DNA of 64,000 nt from Marinibaculum pumilum (GTDB lineage Bacteria; Pseudomonadota; Alphaproteobacteria; Ferrovibrionales; Ferrovibrionaceae), in NCBI RefSeq assembly GCF_042646425.1, contig NZ_JBHRTR010000023.1:124001-188000 (forward strand), given 5' to 3'. The translations under genes were made by a program, and so were the position numbers. Positions 16,719-25,142 of the stretch are shown here, piece by piece. The notes beneath the pieces are model-generated. The model did not search any database and was not told the origin of the DNA. It saw only the letters and a list, made by a program, of their open reading frames with translations. Positions within the stretch are counted from its first letter, which is position 1, and every line of letters starts with the position of its first letter.

Positions 16719-17168
16719 ATGAAGAAGAGCATTTTCGCCATGACCCTGGGTCTGGGCCTGGCTGCCGGCGGCACCGCGATGGCTGACGATTGCGGCGCGC
16801 CGCGCACCATCGACTATTGCGACGGCGCCAGCGCATGCGGCGTGATGTACGTTCCCTACTACGACGCCAACAACCTGACGCCGAACATCACCGATGTTAC
16901 GGTCACCGGCCCCCGCAGCGTGTCGGTGGAACTGCCGCCGGTCGGCAACAACCGGCCGGAATCGGTTTGCCTCGCCTACTTCCTGCCGGTCGGCACCTAC
17001 AACGTCACGGCGACCTTTGCCGACGGCACGTCCAGCTGGTCGAAGGGCGTTCAGGTCGACCAGATGCGCACTGCGGTGACCTGCCCCCAGGTCAGCATCG
17101 ACCTGGCCTATCGGCGTCTGTCGAACGACCCGATCCTCTGCCGCGGCCTGGTGCGCTCCGCCTCCTAG
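16719..17168 (+). CDS. Secreted cysteine-containing protein of unknown family (paralogue B)
   Basis: This 149-residue protein has a classical signal peptide (MKKSIFAMTLGLGLAAGGTAMA, cleavage after about residue 22) and a strong ribosome binding region before the ATG. The mature protein has about six cysteines in DDCGAPRTIDYC, SACGVMYVPY, ESVCLAYF, TCPQVS and ILCRG. The core is predicted to be mostly beta strand (YNVTATFADGTSSWSKGV). It is a shorter paralogue of the preceding gene, 108 bases away, and is followed by strong hairpins, so the pair may be one transcript. Function unknown. Confidence 0.8.
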   Translation: MKKSIFAMTLGLGLAAGGTAMADDCGAPRTIDYCDGASACGVMYVPYYDANNLTPNITDVTVTGPRSVSVELPPVGNNRPESVCLAYFLPVGTYNVTATFADGTSSWSKGVQVDQMRTAVTCPQVSIDLAYRRLSNDPILCRGLVRSAS

Positions 17169-17186
17169 GCCAAAGCCCAGTCCCGG

Positions 17187-17226
17187 CCCGTCAAAGCCTG
17201 CGCCGGAACCCGGCGCAGGCGACGGG
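17187..17226 (+). terminator. Long GC-rich hairpin after the secreted pair
   Basis: An 11-bp perfect stem, GCCTGCGCCGG / CCGGCGCAGGC with loop AAC, is enclosed by a second 6-bp stem CCCGTC / GACGGG. No T-run follows, so it may protect the 3' end of the mRNA or help the terminator further on. Confidence 0.6.
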
Positions 17227-17256
17227 CGGGAGACCGGGCAGTGCGGCTGCCGAACG

Positions 17257-17282
17257 TGCCGGCCCCGATGGGCCGGCATTTT
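17257..17282 (+). terminator. Rho-independent terminator
   Basis: TGCCGGCCC-CGAT-GGGCCGGCA forms a 9-bp perfect stem with a four-base loop, followed by TTTT. This is a textbook intrinsic terminator for the secreted-protein genes. Confidence 0.82.
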
Positions 17283-17548
17283 CATGTCCGCCAGGTCCGA
17301 ATCCGGCTGGCGGATTGTGACGGTCGTCGCTCCCGCTGTGGAAGCTACAGGATGGTGGCGCCGGTGCGGATTGCAGGCCGATGGCGCCGCCGTCGATTTT
17401 CGCTGCCCCAATGTCCGCCGGCGGCATGAGACCTCATCGGCCAGTCGCGGCTGTGCTGCCGCCTGTCCCCGTGGCCGGCGTGGCGGCGCGGGCCAGCCGC
17501 TCACCGCGAGGCCCGGGCGGGTGATGCATGGCGCCCGCCGCCATATGG
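17283..17548. other. Intergenic space without a recognisable gene
   Basis: This is the rest of the 380-base gap between paralogue B and the convergent DUF1194 gene. Beyond the two hairpins I see no convincing coding frame, repeat or RNA. Confidence 0.5.
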
Positions 17549-18124
17549 CTAGCGTCCAGGTTCGTGCAGGGCGACCGCCACCTCGCGCAGGATCTTCCGG
17601 CGCAGGGCAGCCAGGAAATCGCCGATGCTGTCGATGCGCATGACGAATCCGTTCACCACCTGCGTCCGGTAATAGTCGTCGATCGGATAGCGGGTGCGGC
17701 CGCCCAGGACCAGGCCGTTGATTTCCACCGGCATGGCCGCGGCGGCGGCGCGCATCCGCTCCAGCAGGGCGGAATCGCGGTTGTCGCGGCCGTCGCCGGA
17801 GATGTCGATCACCCGCCGGCCGGGCTTGTCCTGCAGGAGGCGCAGGGCCTCGGAAAGCCCGCGTCCGATGCCCGTGCCGCCGCGGGAACCCTCCCACGCC
17901 CAGTCCTGATAGGCCTGGGCCGCGACGAGGGGCGGGGCGAACGGCACCACGGTCTCCGCGGTGCTGTCGAACTCGACGATGGCCACCTGGCTGTGCCGCA
18001 GCATCTGCGCCACCCGCGGGTCGCGCAGGGCATCGACATAGGCCTGGCGCTGGAGCTGCAGTTCCTCGGCGTCGATGGAACTCGATCGGTCGACGACGAA
18101 GACAAGCCAGTCGAGCGCCGTCAC
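17549..18124 (-). CDS. DUF1194 (von Willebrand factor A-like) protein with unresolved start
   Basis: The frame from the GTG at 18124 gives 191 residues beginning TALDWLVFVVDRSSSIDAEE, with a MIDAS-like DRSSS motif and VIDISGDGRDN, both typical of DUF1194/VWA domains. In the same frame upstream, codons encode GLCLVLLSGLLLLPASPVTA, a good signal-peptide core with cleavage just before LDW. No ATG, GTG or TTG lies in that frame before the PQQ dehydrogenase stop at 18255. The true start is therefore probably an unusual codon, or there is a frameshift upstream of about 18200. It follows the PQQ dehydrogenase on the same strand. Confidence 0.72.
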   Translation of the reverse strand: MTALDWLVFVVDRSSSIDAEELQLQRQAYVDALRDPRVAQMLRHSQVAIVEFDSTAETVVPFAPPLVAAQAYQDWAWEGSRGGTGIGRGLSEALRLLQDKPGRRVIDISGDGRDNRDSALLERMRAAAAAMPVEINGLVLGGRTRYPIDDYYRTQVVNGFVMRIDSIGDFLAALRRKILREVAVALHEPGR

Positions 18125-18254
18125 CGGCGATGCCGGCAGCAGCAGAAGGCCGCTGAGGAGGACAAGACACAGCCCGCGGCACCGGAAGGCAAGCTGTCGG
18201 GGCGGGAAGCCCAGCCGGATCCCGCCCCGACGCCCGGTCAGGATGACGACCGCC

Positions 18255-20366
18255 TCACTTCGGCCGCACCGCGTCGGCCGTTGCCTGGATGAAGGCGGCG
18301 ATCTGCTCGACCTCCTTCTTGGTCAGGCGGCCTTCGAAGCTCGGCATGCCGCCCTCCACATAGGCCCCGGTCAGAACCAGTTCCGGCAGGGACTTCAGCG
18401 TGTCCGGATGCACGAATCCCAGGTTCGGCACGTTGCCGCCATTGTTCACGCCGGGCACGCCGTGGCAGACCGCACAGCTGGAGACGTAGAGGCCGGTGCC
18501 AGGACCGACATCCTCGGGGTCGAATGGCACGCCGGCCACCAGGTCGCCCTCCGGTGCCTTCACGAATTCCGGCATGGCTGCATCGCCGCCCAGGGTGAAG
18601 GTGTAGACGGTGCCCGGGCCGACCCGGTCGGTTGCCCGCTGCACGACGCCATAGACGCCGCCCCAGCCGACCGCGACAGAGACATACTGCTTGCCGTCGA
18701 TCTCGTAGGTGGCGGGGCCGGCCACCACGCCGGAACCGACCGGCGTCTGCCACAAGGCCTCGCCGGTGGTGGCATTGTAGGCCACGAAGCGGCCGTCCGC
18801 GGTGCCCTGGAACACCAGATTGCCGGCCGTGGCCAGGGTGCCGCCGTTCCACGGCGACAGATGTTCCTGGCGCCAGGCCTCCTTCTGGGCGACCGGGTCC
18901 CAGGCGATCAGGGCGCCGAACGGGGTCGCTTCCGGCGCCACCGCGTTGAGGGCGAAACCGAGGTTCCAGCCGGTATTGCCGCCGAACTTGAACGGCGCGC
19001 TCTCATTGAAGGCCAGGTTCGGTTCCGGCGTCTGGGTGACCGGCACGCCCTGCGCCGGGATATAGACCAGGCCGGTGTCCGGGCTGTAGGACATCGGGTG
19101 CCAGTTATGCGCCCCATAGGCGCTGGGAATGGTCTCCCACGCTGCGTCCTGTGCGCGGGCCGCCGGGTTCTCGATCGGCCGGCCATTCGCGTCATAGCCT
19201 TCCGCCCAGGTCACCTTCACGAAGTTCTTTGCGGAGATGAACTCGCCGGTCTGGCGGTCGACGACGAAGAAGAAGCCGTTCTTCGGGGCATGCATGATGA
19301 TCTTGCGGTCGCGCCCGTCGATCTTCAGGTCGGCCAGCATCAGCGGCTGTGTGGAGGTATAGTCCCAGTTGTCGCCGGGGGTTTCCTGGTAGTACCAGAC
19401 CAGTTCGCCGCTGTCGGGGTTCAGCGCGACGATGGAGGCAAGATAGAGATTGTCGCCGCCGCCCGGGCTGCGCAGGTGCCGGTTCCAGGGCGTGCCGTTG
19501 CCGGTGCCGACATACATCAGGTCCAGTTCCGGGTCGAACACGATGCTGTCCCACATCGTGCCGCCGCCGCCGACTTCCCAGTACTTGCCGGACGGGTCCC
19601 AGGTCTGCGCTGCGCGCGCCATCGAGATGTCCTCGAACGGCTTCGACGGATCGCCGGGCACGGAGAACCAGCGCCAGGCCTGCTCGCCGGTCTCCGCGTC
19701 GTAGGCGGTGAGATAGCCGCGCACGCCGTATTCGGCGCCGCCATTGCCGATATAGACCTTGCCGTTGAACACCCGCGGCGCGCCGGTGATGGTGTAGCTG
19801 CGCGAGCGGTCGATGATCGTGTCGACCTCCCAGGCGGGTTCGCCGCTGGCGGAATCGAGCGCGATCAGACGGCCGTCATAGGTGGCCACGATCACCTTGC
19901 CCTTGTGCAGCGCCACGCCGCGGTTGACGACGTCGCAGCAGCCCTTTTCCGCATAGTCGCGGGGCACCTGCGGGTCGTAAGTCCAGATTTCCTCGCCGCT
20001 GCGCACATCGATGGCATGCACGATGCTCCACGACGAGGTGACGTACATGACGCCGTCCACCACCAGCGGCGTCGCCTCGACGCCGCGGCGGGAATTCAGG
20101 TCGAACGACCAGGCCAGGCCAAGCTGGCCGACATTGCCGTCGTTGATCTGGTCGAGCTTGCTGAAGCGGGTCTCGGCATAGTTCAGGCCATAGCTCGGCC
20201 AGTTCTTCGTCGACGCGTCGTTGGCGATGATCGCCTGCTCGTCGATGCCCGAGGTGGCGGCCTTGATCTGCTCCGCCGTCATCGACTCCGCCATGGCGGT
20301 GCCGAAGCCAAAGGTCGCGGTCAGCGCCAGCACAAGGCCGGCACCCGTCAGCGCGATTGCGCGCAT
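18255..20366 (-). CDS. PQQ-dependent quinohaemoprotein alcohol dehydrogenase (type II)
   Basis: This 703-residue periplasmic enzyme has a signal peptide (residues 1-27), an eight-bladed propeller and a C-terminal cytochrome c domain. Adjacent Cys143-Cys144 (KGCCDVVNRG) form the vicinal disulphide of PQQ alcohol dehydrogenases. The catalytic aspartate lies in GDNWDYTST near residue 333. The residue two positions on is Thr rather than the extra Asp of lanthanide XoxF/PedH enzymes, so a calcium enzyme is inferred. The haem motif is CAVCH near residue 630. The start is preceded by GGGAGGAAC. It oxidises primary or secondary alcohols and passes electrons internally to haem. No dedicated cytochrome or PQQ synthesis gene is adjacent. 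Confidence 0.93.
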   Translation of the reverse strand: MRAIALTGAGLVLALTATFGFGTAMAESMTAEQIKAATSGIDEQAIIANDASTKNWPSYGLNYAETRFSKLDQINDGNVGQLGLAWSFDLNSRRGVEATPLVVDGVMYVTSSWSIVHAIDVRSGEEIWTYDPQVPRDYAEKGCCDVVNRGVALHKGKVIVATYDGRLIALDSASGEPAWEVDTIIDRSRSYTITGAPRVFNGKVYIGNGGAEYGVRGYLTAYDAETGEQAWRWFSVPGDPSKPFEDISMARAAQTWDPSGKYWEVGGGGTMWDSIVFDPELDLMYVGTGNGTPWNRHLRSPGGGDNLYLASIVALNPDSGELVWYYQETPGDNWDYTSTQPLMLADLKIDGRDRKIIMHAPKNGFFFVVDRQTGEFISAKNFVKVTWAEGYDANGRPIENPAARAQDAAWETIPSAYGAHNWHPMSYSPDTGLVYIPAQGVPVTQTPEPNLAFNESAPFKFGGNTGWNLGFALNAVAPEATPFGALIAWDPVAQKEAWRQEHLSPWNGGTLATAGNLVFQGTADGRFVAYNATTGEALWQTPVGSGVVAGPATYEIDGKQYVSVAVGWGGVYGVVQRATDRVGPGTVYTFTLGGDAAMPEFVKAPEGDLVAGVPFDPEDVGPGTGLYVSSCAVCHGVPGVNNGGNVPNLGFVHPDTLKSLPELVLTGAYVEGGMPSFEGRLTKKEVEQIAAFIQATADAVRPK

Positions 20367-20600
20367 TATGTTCCTCCCTCTGTCTCGGTTTGTCGTTGCT
20401 GACCGGTGCCGGGGCGACATCCGGGTTGACCGCTGCCCGAGTGCATGCGCGGTCGACTGTTTCTTGGTCGGTCGCATTCCTCCGATGATTGCAGGACGGA
20501 CGTCCGGCAGGGCATGAGAGGCGGCGGCGCTGCCACCATGCCTCGTTCGGAATGATGCTATTCCCTCTTCTGGTTGTCCATGACAGAGAGCCGTTCGTCC
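20367..20600. other. Upstream region of the PQQ dehydrogenase
   Basis: This stretch must hold the promoter of the dehydrogenase. An in-frame ATG with GGAGG before it lies at about 20477 and would add 37 basic residues before the signal peptide, so I do not use it. I see no clear -35/-10 pair. Confidence 0.4.
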
Positions 20601-20698
20601 CGCCGGCCAGCTGGCTCCGGCAAGTGGTCTCCGGCCAGCTGACTCCGGCAAGTGGTCTCCGGCAAGTGGATTCCGGCGAGTGGATTCCGGCGGGCGCG
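20601..20698. repeat. Minisatellite: seven 14-bp units
   Basis: Seven consecutive 14-mers run without spacers. The commonest is CTCCGGCAAGTGGT and variants include CTCCGGCCAGCTGA and TTCCGGCGAGTGGA. The period is not a multiple of three and no convincing gene crosses it, so it is a non-coding tandem array between the PQQ dehydrogenase promoter region and the small HNH-like gene. Confidence 0.85.
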
Positions 20699-20749
20699 GC
20701 TGCGCCTGCACGGCCGGCCATCGCGGCAGCGGTCCGGCCGGGCCGGAAT

Positions 20750-21025
20750 CTAGGCCCGGAGCGCTGCGCCCTGTGGCGGGCGATGTCGGCCGGCGGCATT
20801 GCACCAGTGCATGGCCCGCAGGCGGCCCGCTCCGGAGGAATCGCCACTGGTGTCGATCTGCCAGCCGTAGACGGCGCCCAGCCGGCCGTACTGGTGCCAG
20901 TGGATCTCCGTGCCGAACGCATCCAGCCGGGCGAAACCCGGGTCGACGCCGGGAATCGGCGTGGCGGCATGCCATGCGGCATGCCGCCGGCCGAACGCGC
21001 CGGTCAGCAGCGCTCTCTGGGTCAC
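20750..21025 (-). CDS. Small protein resembling a degenerate HNH-type family
   Basis: This 91-residue frame has a GTG start, lies 34 bases downstream of nrdJ on the same strand and is possibly co-transcribed. The segment DAFGTEIHWHQYGRLG, then YGWQID and LRAMHWCNAAGR resembles a short alphaproteobacterial HNH-like family whose members usually read GWEIDH...GG...NLRPLHW..N. Here the histidine after ID is replaced by Thr and the Gly-Gly segment is altered, so nuclease activity is doubtful. It could be a decaying gene. The resemblance is from memory. Confidence 0.48.
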   Translation of the reverse strand: MTQRALLTGAFGRRHAAWHAATPIPGVDPGFARLDAFGTEIHWHQYGRLGAVYGWQIDTSGDSSGAGRLRAMHWCNAAGRHRPPQGAALRA

Positions 21026-21059
21026 CTGGAGCCGCCCGGATCCGCCGGGACGGAGCCGC

Positions 21060-24000
21060 TCAGCTGCAGCCCGTCGTGCCGCCGCAGGTGTCGCATTTCA
21101 GGCAGGAGCCGTTGCGCACCAGGGTGAAGTTGCCGCATTCGGGGCAGGCATCGCCTTCATAGCCGCGCAGGCGTGCCTGGCGGATCTGCGCCATCTTGCC
21201 ATCGTCGGCGGAGAGCACGGCGCCGGCTTCGGCGCGCAGCTCCGCCACCGCCGCTCCGCCGGTCGCGACACTGGCCGAGACCGCCACTTCCGACGTGGCG
21301 GCCTGCGCCACCGCTGCCGCTGCGCCGTCGCCCTGCATCCCGGCGGCGGCACCGCTCAGGCGGCCGGCCAGCACGTAGAGGTTGGAGCGGACATAGCCGG
21401 TGGAGGCGACCGCGCCCAGCGCTGTCTCCAGGTGCTGGGGCAGGGAGGGCAGGCTGCCCTCGCCATCGCCATCGCCCAGGCTGTCGGGATTCAGATCCTC
21501 CGGCTGCACATGGGCCAGGTCGTTGCGGCCCAGATAGCTGACCGCCAGCTCCCGGAAGACATAGTCGACGATGGAGGTCGCCATCTTGATGGCGTCGTTG
21601 CCCTCCACCGGACCCGCGGGGTCGAAGCGGGTGAAGGTGAAGGCCTCGACGAACTCCTCCAGCGGCACGCCGTACTGCAGGCCGATGGACACGGCGATGG
21701 CGAAATTGTTCATCAGGCTGCGGAAGGCGGCGCCCTCCTTGTGCATGTCGATGAAGATCTCGCCCAGGCGGCCATCATCATATTCGCCGGTGCGCAGATA
21801 GACCTTGTGGCCGCCGACGATCGCCTTCTGGGTATAGCCCTTGCGCCGGCCGGGCAGGCGCATGCGCCCCGAGACATGCCGTTCCACGATCCGCTCGGCG
21901 ATGATCTGCGCCTTCGCCGCCGGCGTGGCCGCGGCGACCGTCTCGACCAGATCCTCGGTCTGCTCGGCAGCATCGTCCTCGGTATCGGCGCCCAGCTGCA
22001 TCGCCGCCAGCGGCTGCGACAGCTTGGAGCCGTCGCGATACAGCGCGTTGGCCTTCAGGCCCAGCTTCCAGGACAGGAAATAGGCGTCCCGGCAATCCTC
22101 CACCGTGGCCTGGTTCGGCATGTTGATGGTCTTGGAGATCGCGCCCGAGATGAACGGCTGCGCCGCCGCCATCATGCGGATATGGCTTTCCGCAGACAGG
22201 TAGCGGGTGCCGTCCTTGCCGCAGGGATTGGCGCAGTCGAACACCGACAGATGCGCCGCCTTCAGGTGCGGCGCACCCTCCAGGGTCATGGCACCGCAGC
22301 AATGGGTGTTGGCCGCGGCGATTTCGGCGGCGCCGAAGCCCAGGGTCTCCAGCATGTCGAAGCCGGGGGCGTCCAGCATCTCCGCCGGCAGGCCCAGCAC
22401 GTCGGTGCAGAACGCCTCCCCCAGGGTCCATTTGTTGAAGGCGAAGCGGATGTCGTAGGCATTGGCCAGCGCATCCTCCAGGCGCTCCAGCGCGGCATCG
22501 TCGAAACCGCGGGCGCGCAGGTCGTCATGATCGATGCCGGCGGCGCCCTTCAGGGTGCCGTGGCCGACGGCATAGGCGGTGATCGCGTCGATCTGGTCCG
22601 GGGTGTAGCCCAGCCGGCGCAGCGCCAGCGGCACCGTGCGGTTGATGATCTTGAAATAGCCGCCGCCGGCCAGCTTCTTGAACTTCACCAGGGCGAAGTC
22701 GGGCTCGATCCCGGTGGTGTCGCAGTCCATCACCAGGCCGATCGTGCCGGTCGGCGCAATGACCGTGGACTGCGCATTGCGGAAGCCGTGGATGGCGCCC
22801 AGCTCGACCACCCGGTCCCAGACCTCCGCCGCCGCCGCGGCCAGCTCCGCGTCCGGGCAATGCGCCGCGTTCAGCGGTACCGGCGGCACGCTCAGGCCCT
22901 CGTAGTTGCCGCCGTCGCGGGAAACACCCTGCGCGGCGCGCTGATGGTTGCGCATCACCCGCAGCATCGTGTCGCGATTGTCGGCGTAGCCGGGGAAGGG
23001 GCCCAGTTCCTCCGCCATCTCGGCAGAGGTGGCATAGGCCTCGCCGGTCATCAAGGCGGAGATCGCGGCGCACATCGCGCGGCCGGCATCGCTGTCATAG
23101 GACAGGCCCTGCGCCATCAGCAGCGCGCCGATATTGGCATAGCCCAGGCCCAGGGTGCGGTAGTGGTAGGACAGCTTCGCGATCTCTTCCGACGGGAACT
23201 GCGCCATCAGCACGGAGATCTCGAGGGTCACGGTCCACAGCCGCACCGCGTGGCGGAAGCCGGCCACGTCGAAGCTGCCGTCGGGGCTGCGGAAGGTCAT
23301 CAGGTTCAGGGACGCCAGGTTGCAGGCCGTGTCGTCCAGGAACATGTATTCCGAGCAGGGATTCGACGCGTTGATGCGGCCGCCCGCCGGGCAGGTGTGC
23401 CATTCGTTGATGGTGGTGTCGTACTGCAGCCCCGGATCCGCGGAGGCCCAGACCGCCTCGCCGATGCGGTCCCACAGGGCGCGGGCGCGCAGGGTCTTCG
23501 CCACCCGCCCGTCGGTGCGGCGCAGCAGGTCCCAGTCGCCGTCCTCCTCCACCGCGCGCAGGAAGGCGTTGGTCACCCGGATCGAGTTGTTGGCGTTCTG
23601 GCCGGAGACCGTGAAATAGGCCTGCCCGTCCCAGTCGGTGTCGTAGGTCGGGAAGCGCAGCGAATCATAGCCCTGGCGGGCGAACTGCATGGTGCGGCGG
23701 ATATAGTTCTCCGGCACCGCCACCAGGCGGGCGGCGCGGATCGCCTTGCGCAGGGCCGGGTTGGCCTTCGGCTCGAAGCGGTCGTCGCCGGCCACCCCGT
23801 CGGCCGGGGCATGGCAGGCGGCAAGGACGGCATTCAGGTGCTGCTCGCACATGCGGCTGCCGGCCACCAGGGCGGCAACCTTCTGCTCCTCCACCACCTT
23901 CCAGTCGATATATTCCTCGATGTCGGGATGATCGATGTCGACGGTGACCATCTTGGCGGCGCGGCGGGTGGTGCCGCCCGACTTGATCGCGCCGGCGGCA

Positions 24001-24779
24001 CGGTCGCCGACCTTCAGGAAGCTCATCAGGCCGGAGGACTGGCCGCCGCCGGAGAGCGGCTCGCCGACGCCGCGGATGCGGGAGAAGTTGGTGCCGGTGC
24101 CCGAGCCGTACTTGAACAGGCGCGCCTCGCGGACCCAGAGGTCCATGATGCCGCCCTCGTTCACCAGGTCGTCGCCGACCGACTGGATGAAGCAGGCATG
24201 CGGCTGCGGATGCTCGTAGGCGTTGGCGGACCGTTTCAGCTTGCCGGTGCGGAAGTCGACATAGTGGTGGCCCTGTGCCGGACCGGCGATGCCGTAGGCC
24301 CAGTGCAGGCCGGTGTTGAACCATTGCGGCGAGTTCGGCGCGGCCATCTGCTTGGCCAGCATGTGCCGCATCTCGTCGTAATAGGCGGCGGCATCGGCCT
24401 CGCTGTCGAAATAGCCGCCCTTCCAGCCCCAATAGGCCCAGGTGCCGGCCAGCCGGTCGAAGACCTGCTTGGCGGACGATTCGGCGCCCGTGGCGGGTCC
24501 CGCCTCGCCCTCCGACTCGACGGGCTCGTGCCGCCAGAGGAACTTCGGCACGTCCTTTTCCGGCACCGCGCGCAGGGCCAGGGGCACACCGGCCTTGCGG
24601 AAATACTTCTGCGCCAGAACGTCGATCGCGACCTGCGACCAGTGCGCCGGGACCTCTATGCTGTCCATCCGGAAGACGGTGCTGCCGTCGGGGTTCCGGA
24701 TCTCGCTGGAGGCGGTCTGGAACGCGATGTCGGCATAGGCCCCGCTCTCTTCGCGGGTGAAGCGGCGCGGTATCTGCAT
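21060..24779 (-). CDS. nrdJ: Vitamin B12-dependent (class II) ribonucleoside-diphosphate reductase
   Basis: This 1239-residue enzyme reduces ribonucleotides using adenosylcobalamin to make the thiyl radical, so it works with or without oxygen. Substrate-binding blocks are visible: SGLMSFLKVGDRAAGAIKSG, NPCSEYMFLDDTACNLASLN, and APTGTIGLVMDCDTTGIEPD. The C-terminus ends in a cysteine-rich zinc-finger-like tail (CPECGNF, CLKCDTCGGTTGC) that supplies the redox cysteines. The length matches the long NrdJ of alphaproteobacteria. The start MQIPRRFTREESG is the family's usual N-terminus. No nrdAB or nrdR gene is in the window. A hairpin and short direct repeats lie just upstream. Confidence 0.97.
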   Translation of the reverse strand: MQIPRRFTREESGAYADIAFQTASSEIRNPDGSTVFRMDSIEVPAHWSQVAIDVLAQKYFRKAGVPLALRAVPEKDVPKFLWRHEPVESEGEAGPATGAESSAKQVFDRLAGTWAYWGWKGGYFDSEADAAAYYDEMRHMLAKQMAAPNSPQWFNTGLHWAYGIAGPAQGHHYVDFRTGKLKRSANAYEHPQPHACFIQSVGDDLVNEGGIMDLWVREARLFKYGSGTGTNFSRIRGVGEPLSGGGQSSGLMSFLKVGDRAAGAIKSGGTTRRAAKMVTVDIDHPDIEEYIDWKVVEEQKVAALVAGSRMCEQHLNAVLAACHAPADGVAGDDRFEPKANPALRKAIRAARLVAVPENYIRRTMQFARQGYDSLRFPTYDTDWDGQAYFTVSGQNANNSIRVTNAFLRAVEEDGDWDLLRRTDGRVAKTLRARALWDRIGEAVWASADPGLQYDTTINEWHTCPAGGRINASNPCSEYMFLDDTACNLASLNLMTFRSPDGSFDVAGFRHAVRLWTVTLEISVLMAQFPSEEIAKLSYHYRTLGLGYANIGALLMAQGLSYDSDAGRAMCAAISALMTGEAYATSAEMAEELGPFPGYADNRDTMLRVMRNHQRAAQGVSRDGGNYEGLSVPPVPLNAAHCPDAELAAAAAEVWDRVVELGAIHGFRNAQSTVIAPTGTIGLVMDCDTTGIEPDFALVKFKKLAGGGYFKIINRTVPLALRRLGYTPDQIDAITAYAVGHGTLKGAAGIDHDDLRARGFDDAALERLEDALANAYDIRFAFNKWTLGEAFCTDVLGLPAEMLDAPGFDMLETLGFGAAEIAAANTHCCGAMTLEGAPHLKAAHLSVFDCANPCGKDGTRYLSAESHIRMMAAAQPFISGAISKTINMPNQATVEDCRDAYFLSWKLGLKANALYRDGSKLSQPLAAMQLGADTEDDAAEQTEDLVETVAAATPAAKAQIIAERIVERHVSGRMRLPGRRKGYTQKAIVGGHKVYLRTGEYDDGRLGEIFIDMHKEGAAFRSLMNNFAIAVSIGLQYGVPLEEFVEAFTFTRFDPAGPVEGNDAIKMATSIVDYVFRELAVSYLGRNDLAHVQPEDLNPDSLGDGDGEGSLPSLPQHLETALGAVASTGYVRSNLYVLAGRLSGAAAGMQGDGAAAAVAQAATSEVAVSASVATGGAAVAELRAEAGAVLSADDGKMAQIRQARLRGYEGDACPECGNFTLVRNGSCLKCDTCGGTTGCS

Positions 24780-24787
24780 GCAAGCCC

Positions 24788-24850
24788 CCAGAAGTGCTTT
24801 GTTCGCCAGAAGTGCTTTGGTTGCACGTGCCGGTTCGGCACGTGCTTTGG
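24788..24850 (-). promoter_or_regulatory. Repeats and hairpin in the nrdJ leader
   Basis: Within 75 bases upstream of the nrdJ ATG the plus strand carries CCAGAAGTGCTTTG twice (24788-24801 and 24806-24819, 18-bp period) and a related CACGTGCTTTGG (24839-24850). Between them lies a perfect 10-bp inverted repeat with a three-base loop, GCACGTGCCG/CGGCACGTGC (24823-24845). These could be operator half-sites or an RNA hairpin in the leader. I see no cobalamin-riboswitch core. The function is inferred from position only. Confidence 0.5.
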
Positions 24851-25142
24851 TCGGCGCAAGCCCCGGTATTCCGCCGATGCCGGGCTATCCAGAGGGCCAC
24901 CCCCGCTGCCACATCTGGTGTCTGCGCAATCGGCAGCTACCAAGGGTATGGAGCAGGTCGCGGGTGGTCAATACATCTTGTAGCTTGACCTTTGCGGAAT
25001 ACCGCATGGAGTGGCTGGGCGCTGCGGTTGTCCCATGCCCGCCACCGATCTCGGGCTGCGCGGCCGTGCGGCCCACTGGACGCCGGCAGCCGGCTGATCC
25101 ATAAACGCTGCGATACTGCGGCCAGCCAGGGGTGATGCTGAC
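24851..25142. other. Divergent intergenic region between nrdJ and the NDUFA12-like gene
   Basis: About 290 bases without a convincing gene. It should contain both divergent promoters. The long minus-strand open frame running through it is low-complexity and antisense to the NDUFA12-like gene. Confidence 0.5.

Noticed and set aside
18255..20366. Lanthanide-dependent XoxF-type dehydrogenase
   Set aside because: The diagnostic second Asp is absent (WDYT), and a C-terminal haem domain marks a quinohaemoprotein instead.
20601..20698. Minisatellite as a CRISPR array
   Set aside because: Units are 14 bp, contiguous, without spacers, and no cas gene is present. The same holds for the arrays at 29802 and 50815.
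20910..24983. 1357-codon open frame antisense to nrdJ
   Set aside because: High-GC antisense frames lack stops. The translated sequence is low-complexity and His/Gly/Arg-rich with no domain, while nrdJ on the other strand is unambiguous.
24780..25142. Cobalamin riboswitch upstream of nrdJ
   Set aside because: I looked for the B12-box-like core on the nrdJ strand and did not find it; only short repeats and one hairpin are visible.
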